Positions 12,936 to 27,883 of a DNA stretch of 47,858 nt are shown here, one piece after another. The notes beneath the pieces are model-generated. The model saw only the letters and a list, made by a program, of their open reading frames with translations. It was not told where the DNA came from and did not search any database. The first letter of the stretch is position 1. The number at the start of each line of letters is the position of its first letter. The position numbers were made by a program, and so were the translations under genes. This DNA comes from Ministeria vibrans ATCC 50519 (Eukaryota > Opisthokonta > Filasterea): NCBI GenBank assembly GCA_943704425.1, contig CALSCP010000013.1, positions 1 to 47,858 of the forward strand, in the 5' to 3' direction.

Positions 12936-15685
12936 ATGGCGTCGGGCTGGTGGTCGCAGAGCGGGATCAGTTCCTTTGCGACCTCTGCATTACAAAAGGC
13001 CCAAAAGCAAATCGACAAGGCTCTCGACATCCCACCGTCCACCGATCCCAATGCGCCCAAAGTGTCCGACTTGAGCGCGTTGCCCTCCCTCTTTTCGCCT
13101 TCCAAAGGTTCACACCGCTTCGCTTCATTTTCCCTCTTGCCCTTTCGCTAACCCCCACCCCGTCTCTTACATTCCTTCTACTCACCATAGCCACCACTCC
13201 AGCTTCAACACTCGACGTAAAAGTCCCCGAACAGACTCGTAACCCTCTCGAAACGACCGGTATAGACCCAACACAAGTGCTCAGCACGTAAGAATTCTCA
13301 TCATTTCCATTTACAGTTCCCGCCGCGCTCGCCTCGACCTCGCCTGCCGCGACCGTGCCTGGAGACGCCAGCAAGGCGACCAATGACCGCATTGAGAACG
13401 CCACCAGCGACGCCGATGCCGATCACGACGACACCAAGGACGACGAGAGTGCGTGGCAGACAGCTGCGCTTGTGTCGCCTGGTCGACCCCGCCCCATGCG
13501 CCATTCTAAAACCACTGTCGTCCACGCTGAGGACCAAGTCGACCCCAAGCCTGCGACCAATCTCGAGCTCGTTGCTCTGTCTCCGCCCGAAACCGAGACC
13601 AACTCTTCAGTGATTGAGTCTCGAGAGGCAACTGGCGACGCCCGCACCAGAAGTCCCTCCCCTTCTCCTTCACACATTCCTCTTCATCCTCTTTCCTCTC
13701 CTTCTCCTTCCCCTGATCCTTCTTCTTCTCTTGATCCTTCTCCTGCTTCTGCTCCTGTTGATGCTCCTTCTCCTTCTCCTTCTCCTTCTCCCTCTCCCGC
13801 TCCTTCTCCTTCTCCTTCTCCTTCTCCCTCTCCCGCTCCTTCTCCTTCTCCTTCTCCCTCTCCCGCTCCTTCTCCTTCTCCTTCTCCCTCTCCCGCTCCT
13901 TCTCCTTCGCCTTCGCCTTCTCCTTCTCCTCCTGCTTGCGAGCCAAAACTTGAAGACGTTGAGCCTGAAATTCGAACGACACCACGCACCGCCCCTGTGG
14001 ATGCACAGCTGCTCAAATTTGTTGGAGAGCGCGACGCATTCCTTATGCAACTAGAAGACGCCAAGGTGGAGCTGGAACAAGTTCGTGGGCGCATCGCAGC
14101 AGAGTACGAGGAGCGACTAGGCGCGCTGCAGAGGGAGTGCGCGCGCTGGAAGGACACGGCAGAGGCACTGCGCAGCACAAGCGATGGAGCCACGCGAACG
14201 GCCGCCGAGTTGGTCGAGGCACGCCAGCAGATTGCCGAGTTTGTCAAGGAGGGCGAGAAACTGAGTCGTCAGGAGCTACAGACGAACACGCGCATGCGCA
14301 AGGCAGTGACGCAAATCAAGGAGCTCCGCGAGCAGGTCAAATCCCTCGAGGGAAAACTCGAAGGATCGGAGACCCAGGTGGCGTCGTTGAAGAAGTCTCT
14401 TGCAGACGCACGCGAAAATGTCGTGGCAGCAGACGCACGGGCGGCCGTAGCGGCAGCAGACGCAGCCAGTGCTGAGAAAGATCGCGAGCGAGCGACACGC
14501 GACGCACAGTCAGCGCAGGCAACGGTGAGCACGCTGGAGCAGACTGTGGTGACGCTGCGGAGCGAAGTCAGTCAGCTGCGTGTGGCCAATGCCGAGGCAC
14601 TCGCCACTGCTGAGGCAGCACAAGAGGCGGCGCGAGGCACCGCCACGACCGAGCTGCGCGCGACACTGCAGGAGCACGAGCAGCAGAATCGGGTGGAGAA
14701 GGCGGCACTTGAGGAACAGGTGACGACCCTCACCGAACAGTTGTCTCGCGAGGCAGCGACGGCCGCCAAACGCGAAGACGCTCTCCTTGCCCAAGTGGCC
14801 GAGGCACGCCAGCGCGTGGAAGACGCTGCGGCGCGCAACGAACAGCTCAGTGCCAGCGTGACGGAGGCCACGCAGCCACTGCTGCGGCAACTAGAGGCAC
14901 TCGATCGAACGCACAAGGCTCGCAGTCAGGCGTGGGAAGCGGCCGAAAACGCCCTGATGGGTCGCGTCGAAGACGCAGAACAACAGGTGGCGAACGCTGA
15001 GGAACGCGCACGACATGCCTTGACGACACAGACAGCCATGCAGACGCGACTGTGCGAGGTGGAAGCGCGCCTTGCTGACGAAGTGCGCGCACGCGCCGAA
15101 GCAGAGAGTCTACGGGAGTCGTTGCAAGCGACTGTGGACGTGCAGGTTGCCGAGAAGGCCGCGGCCGAGGGGCGTCTTGCGGCGCTGTTGCAGTCGTCGG
15201 ATCAGGAGCAGCAGCGACTGCGCAATGCGTGCGCACAGACTCGCCAAGAGTGCACAGGACTGCGCGAAGACATGCAACGACGCGACGACACCGTCAAGCG
15301 ATTGCGCACACAGCTCGCGGAGGTGTCGCACGAGCTAAACACGCTACGACGACGCACGCAGGAGGAAAGCGAACAACAGGCTCTACAGGCGGAGCGGCAG
15401 CACAGCCAAGGGGTAGTTGACGGAGAGGAGGCTAACGAAGCGCTCGCAGGTGAGAGTGCGCAGAGTATTCTCACGAGTGCGACCACTTCCAGTAGTGCGG
15501 CTCAACCAGCGTTCTCGGCGTCGTCGTCGTCGTCGTCGTCGTCGGTGGCACATCTCTTGCCGGAACTCGAGCGGTTGCGAGCGGCACTCAAGCGCAAGGA
15601 GGGCGAGTGTGCTGCGCTGAGGGAACGTCGCGCCGAGTCAGACTCGCAAACTGCACGGTACTCTAAATTAATCATTATTGTATAA
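12936..15685 (+). CDS. TMF1: TMF1-type golgin, coiled coil (3 exons, C-terminus apparently cut)
   Basis: Golgi-associated coiled-coil protein, 869 aa as it stands. Exons are 12936-13107, 13191-13259 and 13317-15685. The N-terminus ([22 protein letters not shown]) matches the TMF1 N-terminal amphipathic motif SSFAKQALSQAQKSIDRVLDI. Residues about 170-290 are disordered and contain a Ser-Pro/Ala-Pro array. Residues about 300-780 are one long coiled coil rich in Ala, Arg, Glu and Gln. Family members end in a conserved coiled-coil domain of about 110 residues that binds Rab6. Here only its probable beginning ([15 protein letters not shown]) is seen before the frame runs into AT-rich DNA and stops. 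A GTACTC donor at 15660 hints at a missing last exon. Convergent with the S28 gene, stops 77 bp apart. Confidence 0.82.
13761..13930 (+). repeat. Coding tandem repeat encoding (Ser-Pro)n with Ala-Pro
   Basis: Four to five imperfect 30-36 bp units of CCTTCTCCTTCTCC...CCCGCT type inside the TMF1-like exon. They keep the frame and encode SPSPSPAP units. The opposite strand reads as a long Lys/Glu frame, which is a shadow. Confidence 0.9.
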
Positions 15686-15702
15686 ATTTTAATAATGAGT
15701 AT

Positions 15703-15726
15703 ACAAAAAAAAAAAAAAAAAAAAAA
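15703..15726 (+). repeat. Poly(A) tract between convergent genes
   Basis: About 22-24 A residues followed by GTGTGTGTG, 20 bp after the stop of the apparently truncated TMF1-like frame. It could be a genomic homopolymer, a retroposed tail or an assembly join. Confidence 0.8.
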
Positions 15727-15762
15727 GTGTGTGTGTAAAGAGATAGTTCGAGAAAGAGTGAG

Positions 15763-17782
15763 TTAGTTTTGGGATTGGTCGTAATACTGCGCGAGCCACT
15801 TTGCGAGCGTGTCACGTTCCGTCTTGCGGGCCTGAGTGACGGCAGGAGGGTCATGCGGGTTGGAGAAGCGCAGGTCGAGATGGTGGGCACCGCCAGGCAC
15901 AGGGATGGAGATGAGCGTGTCGGACAGCGATGACTGAGTTACAGCGTGAGAGTGTGTGAGAAAAATGTGTGAGTCGTGCAATCGACTGAGCGAGTCACAT
16001 GGACAAAAAGAGGACTCAGGAGTGAGGAGTGGAGGGAGGGGAGAGTGTGTGTCACAGACACACAGGCACACAACATCATATAGAGACATGCAATTAAGAC
16101 TACCTTGACGCAACCAGCCGTCCAAGGATCAACGGAACCCCATGAGAACATAATGTAGGAGGAATGGGAGACATCAAAGTTGAGGGGACACCAGTGGGGC
16201 CGAGGGGTCACCTGCCACTTGGCCTGACAGTACTCAGTCAGCTAAGTGGAGAGAGAGAGGCAGAGAATCAGTAAGAGAGATAATCACTCAGTAAGTTTTT
16301 GAAATTGCATGAGAGGGAACAGCACAGAGCGATACGCACAAACACAACATACTCGAGGAAGAGACCACATGTCAGCGGGAAACATATCAGTAACACCATT
16401 AGTGCCAATGTTATGCAGGATCTCAGTACACGCCTGGTAGTCCCACGCACGCGAGTTGGAGTCGGTGGGCGCACCACAGCCTATCGTTCAAGTACAAGAG
16501 TGAGTAAGATGCAGTGACTGGATGGTGAGTAGGAGAGGCATTCTGTGCGTGAGACATACATGTGACAGGATTGAACAAGTCACAAGAGAGAGAAAGAGAA
16601 AAAAGGAAAAAAGAAAAAAGTCATAGAGAGAGAAATATGTGATGATAGTATACCAGTAGAGTCACTGCACGGGAAGAATTCCACGGAGACATCGTGGCAT
16701 TGGAGGGCACCCGTGTTGTTGTAGTACAAATCAACGGGTCCCTGGTGCGCCACGAGACGCGCAAGAGGGGTCAGCGACGATGCAGTGGCTGCCAGCGTCG
16801 CACATGAGACGTTGACCGGATTGGCTGGCTGAAAGACACAATCTCAGTTAGTACGGAGTCAGTCACTTGCAACACCACCGACACGCACATGCTGTATAAT
16901 AATATTATGATATCCATATCACTGCATATCTCAATACCAGGGGACCGAGGAAGGTGGTCGCATAAGGATAGTCGCCCATGGCAAGGTTGACAAACGCATT
17001 GCGGATCCACTGATTCAAAAAGTCAATGTCGCTCTCGTTCTTGGGCGCATTGCACAGTTTAAGTGTCGACGCAATCTCCGCGTAGTGCTTCTCTTGCGCC
17101 ATGGATGACAACTGATTGAATGCGCCGGTAACTGAGTCGCGGCAGTTGGGCAGGGCCTGGTCAAAGTCGTTGGTGACGAGGCGGTAGAACTCGGTCGAGG
17201 GAGTGATTCCGTCGTAGAGAAGAATTGGCGCACTGGCCGCCAGAGAAAAGTCCACCACGTTGGGGTAGCGCACACGCATCCATGCTGAGAGAGTACCGCC
17301 GTAGCTGCCGCCAAAGGTGACAACAGGCGAACCGGCAAACTCAGTGTTGCGCTGCTTGAAATCAACGAGAAACGTCGCGTAGTCGGCCAGTGCCTGCTCG
17401 GGCGACAGAAATCCCACCTTGCCATGATCAAAGGACTTGTCTGGACCAAAAGGAAGCGATTCACCGTAGTAGCGATGCTCAACAAAGATGATGAGCGCGC
17501 CAAACTAAGAGGGAGGGAGAAAGAAAGTGAGTGAGTGAGAGTGAGTGAGTCAGTGAGTCAGTGAGACATACATACAGACAGAAAGAGAGAGAGAGAGAGA
17601 GAAANNNTGATGAGCGCGCCAAACTAAGAGGGAGGGAGAAAGAAAGTGAGTGAGTGAGAGTGAGTGAGTCAGTGAGTCAGTGAGACATACATACAGACAG
17701 AAAGAGAGAGAGAGAGAGAGAAACAAAGTGATAGAGAGAGAGAGAAACAAAGTGATAGAGAGAGAGAGAGAAACAAAGTGAT

Positions 17783-17816
<34 letters not shown>

Positions 17817-18206
17817 AAGATTGAAGAAATAACGAGATGGATGACATTTTCCAGTGTCGCGTTGTACCTGCTCAGCGAGCTCCCACATGGCGCCGGTATT
17901 GTTGTAGAACTGGTAGATGGTTCCTTCGTTGCCGGTGTAGAAGAAGAGAGGAGCGTCCTGAGCGGAGTGCGCAGTCAGAATGACGAAACGACAAACGGAA
18001 ACCCACCAGAGTCACATGAATACCTTTTTGTGGTTGTAGTGCGCATCGCTGATGAGCACACGTTGATCAAAGGTGATGTCGGCACTCGCCTGCACGTTGA
18101 AATGGTCCAGAGTCTGCTTGTACAGGTAGCTGGCGGACGGAGCCGGTGGATACTCTGTGGCGCACGCAACGGCGATCAGACAGGCAAACAAGCAAGCCTT
18201 GATCAT
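15763..18206 (-). CDS. S28 family serine carboxypeptidase (PRCP/DPP7/PRSS16-like; 7 exons)
   Basis: Secreted or lysosomal serine peptidase that typically cleaves after proline; 483 aa. Exons are 18024-18206, 17868-17957, 16938-17504, 16654-16828, 16353-16480, 16104-16241 and 15763-15933, all in phase. Signal peptide [16 protein letters not shown]. Family motifs in order: [28 protein letters not shown] with nucleophile Ser158, CTE, DMFP, the Asp in SVDPW (Asp419) and the His in GGAHHLDL. Intron 2 contains an NNN gap with duplicated flanks (see 17489-17723), so its true length is unknown. The gene is divergent from the Asp/Asn hydroxylase, ATGs 108 bp apart. Confidence 0.95.
17489..17723. other. 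Scaffold gap NNN (17605-17607) flanked by 116-bp exact duplicate
   Basis: Bases 17489-17604 and 17608-17723 are identical over 116 bp. Both copies include the first bases of S28 exon 3 and its TTAG acceptor. This is what one expects when two overlapping contig ends are not merged, so the second copy is probably not in the genome. Confidence 0.92.
17700..17818 (-). repeat. TATCACTTTGT minisatellite in S28 intron 2
   Basis: On the plus strand the units read GAGAGAAACAAAGTGATAGAGA; the minus strand gives the CT-type unit with the same TATCACTTTGTTTCTC core seen in three other introns. Here it is sense relative to its host gene. Confidence 0.9.
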
Positions 18207-18314
18207 ACTGAAACTACGACGTATTGAAGTGAGTGCAGACTGATCACTGAATAGTGATTGACACTGAAGACTGAACTCACTCAAGTGAGAGATCTAATTA
18301 TTTCAACTTATTTT

Positions 18315-19203
18315 ATGACAGTCTGCGCTCGCGCTGCTGTTGCCCTCCTTTGCTTGTCGACATTGTGCTATGTTTCCTTTGATGCGTTGGATGACCATCG
18401 CGTAGCCGAGTGGCTTGGAGACTTCTTGTTTCCCGTCGATCCATCCGAGTGCTCTTCCCCGCCCACTGCAGGCTTGCCGTGGGCAGCGCGTCTTCGTGAA
18501 CACCACCAAGAGATCATGGACGAGTTTATCTCGTACCAGCGTGCACGTGGTGCCGCTCCATTGGCTCCCTTTGACCTACTCGACGAAACAGGCTGGAGAC
18601 TCAATTCACACCTGGAACAGCAAAAGTGGCGCGCCATCATGCTCTCTGTGTACGGCCGCACGACCAGGGCCGCCCACGCCTTTCCGTTGACCATGTCCCT
18701 TCTTGCCAGGTGACCCGCAAAAACGGCATCGGATGTGGATGTGACTGACTCGTTTCCTGTGTTTGTGTTGCAGTGTCCCCCACAGCACTGCACTCTTTTC
18801 TGTTCTCGACGCACACAAGGAGATCCCCTACCACCGTGGTCCCTACCGCGGGGTTCTTCGCTATCACTTGGCTCTCTCGGTGCCCCACAAGTGCTCTCGC
18901 GCCGCATCTTTGTCACTCCTCCCGGACCGCTCTCTGGCACTGCCGCATCACCTTGAAGATGTGCTCTCTCTGGTGTGGCAAAATGGGTCCGACTTTCTCT
19001 TCGACGACACACTCTCACACTCCGCATCAAACCCGTGTGATGCCCAGCGTGTCGTTCTCTTTCTCGATATCCCTCGAGACAATCCAAATTCGAAAATAGC
19101 GTCATGGCTCAATCACGTTGCGCTCTTTTCCGTTGCTCCTCACCTGCCTGTCGTGCAAAACATTGTGTCCCGTGCGAATGATGATCATCTGTTGAAGCTG
19201 TAG
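18315..19203 (+). CDS. Aspartyl/asparaginyl beta-hydroxylase family protein (2 exons)
   Basis: 2-oxoglutarate/Fe(II) dioxygenase of the ASPH type, 274 aa. Exons 18315-18709 and 18774-19203. An N-terminal hydrophobic segment (residues about 4-21) suggests a signal anchor placing the enzyme in the ER or Golgi lumen. The catalytic domain shows PYHRGPYRGVLRYHLAL, with an HRGPY motif binding 2OG and iron, followed by FDDTLSH and a QRVVLFLDI strand. These match the family's HxG..RyHL, fDDt..H and RvvLllD signature. Usual substrates are EGF-like domains; none is known here. The upstream in-frame Met at 18258 would lie in the divergent promoter next to S28, so I prefer 18315. Confidence 0.88.
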
Positions 19204-19706
19204 CTGGCCATTTGTTGCGATATTGTGTGGTTTCGTTTACTGTTGTCGGCGTGGCGCTGTACTCTTATTTGTTGATGGTCCTTCCTACCCAAGTTTGCAT
19301 CTGGCCGTGCTGTCTCTTCTTGCTACTTTTTCTTGCGATCACAGCGTTTCCTAGATACGTGACTACAGTGGGTATCCACGTGCACCCAAATGTGTACGTG
19401 CTGCATGTGCGCACACACGTCGGTGAACATCATCACAATTTTCCATCGTTCAGAACCTAGTGCATGTTGCATGTCACTCGGACCAAGAGTAACACACTAC
19501 CAACGTCATGAAAAAATACAATTCTTCCGCTTTTTAGGAATAAAATAATAGTAATAATATCCGATCAATGACAAAACTTGCTCATCTACTACAAAAAAAA
19601 AGATGTAATTCTATCCTTTGAAAGAAAGCAACAATGAAGAAGAAAGCACCTCTATGAATTATGATCAATCACAAAGGAAAAAAGTAAAATATTCAATATT
19701 TTATTC
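19204..19706. other. Intergenic region
   Basis: 503 bp between the hydroxylase and the F-box gene, both on plus. The proximal part has an 82-codon open frame (19212-19460) rich in hydrophobic codons but without homology or splice support. The distal part is AT-rich. I call no gene. Confidence 0.45.
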
Positions 19707-20555
19707 ATGACTCACCTTCCTGATGAACTATGGGTCGCCATCTTCTCTTTCTGTGACCCCCACACAGCTGTTTGCCTTCGATGGTGTTCACAGGTGCCGT
19801 TTTGTGTGAGCAGATCAGACGGATGGCGCGCAATTGCGAATGTCGCGACAAATGACGCCATCGCAGTGCGCCACTGCATCGCGCTCGTACGCCCCATGTC
19901 CGACGCGAACAAAGACCGTCTTCTCAACTCGCCTGGTGCGCTGCATTGCTTCTCTTTGCCTCAAGAGCTCTTCGCTTTTGGCTCTGAATGTCTGACTCAA
20001 AAGTCCCGCGACTTGTTCAAGATTGTCGTTGCAAATCGCCTGACAGAGCGCCTGCCCGTCTCGATGGCCGCCCCGCTTCTGGGTTTGGCATTAGTCACGG
20101 TGGCATTGAAGGCATCTGAAAACGACCTTGCCTTATGGCTGCTGCGCCGTCTTGGCAGCGACGTCTCTTCCGCACAGCTCCTCAGACTGTTTGAGAGTGC
20201 GTGTCAATCCGACAAAACACTCCCCGTAGCACAGTGGATTCTGCACGGACATCACTTGCGCGTGCACCATCTACCTTGTTTCTTGTACGCGTGCATGCGT
20301 GGCCAGATTGCCATTGTACGTTTCCTCCTAGAAGAGGCACAATGCGATCCGACGGAGAATCACAATGAAGCATTGCAGCTCGCTAGTGAACAGGGCCACC
20401 TTGAAGTGGTCCGTCTGCTTCTCAGCGACCCTCGTGTCGACGCAGCCGACGACGGACAGGCAGCCTATCGTGTGGCTGTCGAGAATGACCACACTGCAGT
20501 TGCGGAGTTACTCAAGGCACACGGTGGAACAATTCAAAGGAGGCGCAATCAGTGA
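19707..20555 (+). CDS. F-box and ankyrin-repeat protein (single exon)
   Basis: Probable SCF ubiquitin-ligase adaptor, 282 aa, no intron seen. Residues 3-45 (LPDELWVAIFSFCD...WRAIA) fit an F-box, which would bind Skp1. Residues about 150-275 form ankyrin-type repeats, including ACMRGQIAIVRFLLEEA, ALQLASEQGHLEVVRLLL and AYRVAVENDHTAVAELLKAHGG. The last two match the ankyrin consensus well. F-box/ankyrin combinations are common in amoebae. It is convergent with the cellulase gene; only 30 bp separate the two stop codons. Confidence 0.8.
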   Translation: MTHLPDELWVAIFSFCDPHTAVCLRWCSQVPFCVSRSDGWRAIANVATNDAIAVRHCIALVRPMSDANKDRLLNSPGALHCFSLPQELFAFGSECLTQKSRDLFKIVVANRLTERLPVSMAAPLLGLALVTVALKASENDLALWLLRRLGSDVSSAQLLRLFESACQSDKTLPVAQWILHGHHLRVHHLPCFLYACMRGQIAIVRFLLEEAQCDPTENHNEALQLASEQGHLEVVRLLLSDPRVDAADDGQAAYRVAVENDHTAVAELLKAHGGTIQRRRNQ

Positions 20556-20585
20556 AAATCCACAACATTTTCTCTCTTTATTCAC

Positions 20586-22459
<1,874 letters not shown>

Positions 22460-22833
22460 TTTTCTGCGCGAAAAGAAAACAATGGCGTAAAAACAGTATT
22501 GTGTGAGCTGAGTGCTGCATTTCTCATCGGTTCATGATTAAACGCAATGATTGCGTGGCGACGGTCAAACTTGCCGCAAGTTTCAGCCGAATTTAGGGCT
22601 GAAGGAAAGTTCAAGTGAAGTTCAAGAAAATAATTGAGCATTCGAATATTGAATGGTGAAAGCCAAGTCAGCCAACGCATTACTCAGCCAACAACTATAC
22701 CTATTGAAGAAGAGAAAATGATGAACGAGGATCGTAATTATTCTGAAATTTGATTGTTCGGTTTATTTCAATTTACATTCCAATCGAACACAAAAAAGAA
22801 TAATAATACTAAAATGACCTAATGATCACTGTT
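22460..22833. other. Intergenic region between GH7 and TGS1
   Basis: 374 bp, AT-rich, upstream of the cellulase ATG and downstream of the TGS1 stop (both minus strand). It should contain the GH7 promoter. I see no ORF with support and no recognisable element. Confidence 0.45.
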
Positions 22834-24848
<2,015 letters not shown>

Positions 24849-25253
24849 TTCAAAAATGGCGCTCAGCACCGCCTCGTACTTCACCGTCAGCGGTCACGCA
24901 CACGATCCCTTGAGTGTTTAGCGCGCGTGCTTCCACGACAAAATACGAATTAATAATGAATGATTAGTTGATTATTGGTATTGTAATTTGTAACGAGAAC
25001 GATTATGATGATTAAATTATGATGATTATTCCCCTTCACACCTTGAAAAATGAAAATGGCCTCTACAGATCCTATCTTTACTTGGCCATTGGGAGCCTAG
25101 GCGAGTGGCCGGGCCCTGGCCATCCACGCATTACCGCTGCTTCAGATTTAACCACATTTACATTCGTTCTCGCTTGATCGCCCAGTCTCGCTTATTCACC
25201 CTCTCACTCCACTTCGTCCACTACGACTCATACGAGTCACCTTATTTTCTCCA
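24849..25253. other. Divergent promoter region TGS1 / PQQ-propeller gene
   Basis: 405 bp between two divergent ATGs. Its ends are AT-rich. A GC-rich patch near 25085-25135 (GGGCCCTGGCC type) is not coding in any supported frame. I tested it by eye as a tRNA cloverleaf and it does not fold as one. Confidence 0.4.
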
Positions 25254-27444
25254 ATGATTCTCCCGTTGCTTCTTGCTGCCCTTGCAGTGATCGGCCCCTG
25301 CGCCACGTCGGCTGCGTGGACGCAGGTGAACGCGGACCGCAGCAACTCCGGGCGCTCGTCAACAACGTCAGTGTGGACGCCCTTCGTGTCCTGGCTCGCC
25401 AACGACTTCCCCGCCAATCAACAGAGCGTAGACATTCCGTTTTCTGCGGCGCCTGTCGTCGCTGGCGGTCGCGTTTTTGTTTGGCAGACGCAGTCAACGG
25501 AAACACTCTCCCAAACTCTTTTTGCACTGAATGAGACAAATGGCGCGACCCTGTGGACCTTTATGTGTCCCTATGATGATTCATGGGCAGATACGCTTCT
25601 AACACTGCCGATCACGTCGCATTCGGGCGGACGGCTGTACTTGATCTGCACAACAGGTCTCGGCCCACTCGCGCTTGAGACGCGCACGGGCGCACTGCTG
25701 TGGAGCCGCCCGGATTTGGCCCCAGTCGTGGTGTGTGACTATATCACCCCCTGCTTCTGGTCGTCAACAAGCCCTGATGAGTCGATCGTGTACTTTGGCC
25801 CCACAGGCACCCTCCTGGCTCTGAACACGTCGACGGGAGAGACCCTTGCCCAAATCCACGACAGCCAACTCTCGTCGCAGCACGCTCTGGATTCTCATGG
25901 GCGAGTCTACACATCAAGTCTGGGCGGTTCGCAATTTCGCAAGATGCATCAGCCTATTCTGGTGCACGATGCGATGCTTCGGCCTATAGCAACATCACTT
26001 CCCCTCCAATCTTTTGATTGCTCCAGTAATTTCGCCAACGCTCCGTGCTTCATCACCGTGGACAGCAGTCACAGCACCCCCAATGACTCCTCTAGTGTGC
26101 TTGTTTTTCAATCCTTGGGCTCTAGGTTGGCCCTTAGTATTACCGCTTTACGATTTGAAGGAAAAAACAGTACCGTGACCATCATTCCCTGTGACCTTCC
26201 TTCCAAGCCGGGCTGGATGTGGACCCCAAATGGCCCCCTTGCTGTTGGAGCACGCAACCGCACCACTGGCTCAAGACTCGTCTATGCGTTTGGAAGCGGT
26301 CTGATTGTGCAAGTGCTAAACGTGAGTGACAGTGGTGTCGTGTTGTCCGTGCTGCTGCAGGAAGGGAATAGCTAGTGGTATGTCACCTGTCCTCACTGAT
26401 TCTTTTCTTCTCGGGTGCGTTCTCACTTACAATCCTACGTCTTTTTCTACCGACACTATTTTAAACGCTCTCGATCGTGTAAACGGCACCCTGCTCAACA
26501 GCATTGAGGTTCCTCTCAAAGCCTATATTCGACCTGCAAATTACGACTATTCACCCAATCTGATCGCCGTTGGTGACAATGCTCTCTACATTGCTAGTGG
26601 ATCGGAAAGTGGCCCTGGACCAGCCGTTGCGCGACTCACCGCCGGCTTTGTCGTTTCCCTTGAACCGCCCGCAGCAATATTTGACGAAACCCTTGCGACT
26701 GTAACGCTTCGTCTGAATGTGCTTGCACAACAACCCAAAATGGAGCGTCAGCTGGTATGCTGTGTGAATGGCACTGAGCCATCTTCTTGCCTTGCGGCCA
26801 CTACCAGTCCTTCTGATTCTTACGGCGTTGTGTGCACCTTTCCTCGCACTGTACTCTCTATGGGCGTGAATCTCACGAGAGTGTCAGTGGGATTTGTTCG
26901 GGAAGTTAATGTGCCCTCGACAAGCGACCGTTGGCTTCCGCCCGTTGCAGTTCCCTCTGCAGGCATATCCAATACTGTGGTAACGGGCACAACAGGTGAT
27001 CTTTCTCTGTTCCATACCTACTCTATTGTGATGAGTGGCTGGCAGTTGGATCTGATCTGTCCCGATATTGACGTGTGCTCGTGCGAACTTGTCTCCTCCG
27101 CACATGACGTGAGTACTCTTCTTGACCATGGAGCAGTGCAGTCGGTGCGTCTGGTGATGTTAAACGCCACGCAGGCGATATGCTCTCTCACGACCGGTTG
27201 GAGTCTGCACGACGCGACATTGAAAGTGCAACTGACTGGCCCCGCTTGCGCCGCCACATCCACGCTGACCCTTCACGTGTCTGTGCAACTGGCCCAAGTG
27301 ATACTCGGTGTATCGCTGGCTATCCTGCTACTGGTGGTGGTTGTTGTTGTCACACTCATTGCCGTGCGCCGTCGTCGTCAACGGGCGTCCGACATGGCCC
27401 ACCAGCCTCTCTTGAATGCACAATCGACTGCCATTCAAAAGTGA
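25254..27444 (+). CDS. PQQ-like beta-propeller, type I membrane protein (2 exons)
   Basis: Predicted 715-aa surface or lysosomal glycoprotein of unknown function. Exons 25254-26321 and 26365-27444, both phase 0. The 43-nt intron has a GTGAGT donor, and its acceptor could be GAAG at 26364; the usual CAG four bases earlier would break the frame. Signal peptide at residues 1-20. Residues about 50-350 have quinoprotein/PQQ-type blades with repeats of the kind LFALNETNGATLWTF, PLALETRTGALLWSR and LLALNTSTGETLAQI. The second exon adds an extracellular Cys- and N-glycosylation-rich region. A TM helix (VILGVSLAILLLVVVVVVTLIAV) and a short basic tail RRRRQR end the protein. No active-site residues are recognised, so an adhesion or receptor role is only a guess. 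Confidence 0.78.
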
Positions 27445-27883
27445 ATCTTTTCCCAACTTGGAGCATTAAATATTAGTCATATAATAGTTTAACCACTGTG
27501 TTTTCTGGTAATTGTATCACAACAAATGGATTTGATACATTAGTCGACAGGTAAGTGCTCTCCAACTATCATCAGAGTTGCTCCAGTGCAGACGAGAGAG
27601 ATTTTGCTCGACCGTGCAGACGAGAGGGGTTTTGCTCCACAAGCTGATAATAGGCAACCAAAGTAAGGGCGTGCTGTGATCATGTCAACGAGAAGGAGAG
27701 CGATGCCATTGTGTGCGTTGCAATTAGAGGTCTTCAAACGTTTTTCGACTTTTTTTTTCTCATATGTATTTGATTCTCTCTCCCTCGCTCGCTCATTCTC
27801 ATTCTCTCACTCACTCACTCTCTCTCTCTCCCACGCTCTCGCTCTCCTCAACCCTCTTCATAATCGCGCTGATTTGGTGTTGT
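27445..27883. other. Intergenic region between convergent genes, with a short direct repeat
   Basis: 439 bp between the PQQ gene stop and the calmodulin-like gene stop. It contains two imperfect copies of GTGCAGACGAGAG followed by TTTTGCTC (about 27584-27640). The right end is CT-rich. No supported gene. Confidence 0.5.

Noticed and set aside
13506-14006. Lys/Glu-repeat frame on the minus strand
   Set aside because: Antisense of the Ser-Pro repeat of the TMF1-like exon; no start context or splice support.
13614-14054. Leu-rich membrane-like frame on the plus strand
   Set aside because: Shifted-frame reading of the same CCTTCT repeat inside a well-supported coding exon.
19212-19460. 82-codon hydrophobic frame after the beta-hydroxylase gene
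   Set aside because: No homology, no promoter room and composition like the spacer; kept only as a note.
25060-25150. Possible tRNA or small RNA in a GC-rich patch
   Set aside because: No acceptor, anticodon and T-arm pairing could be formed by eye; no box A/B match.
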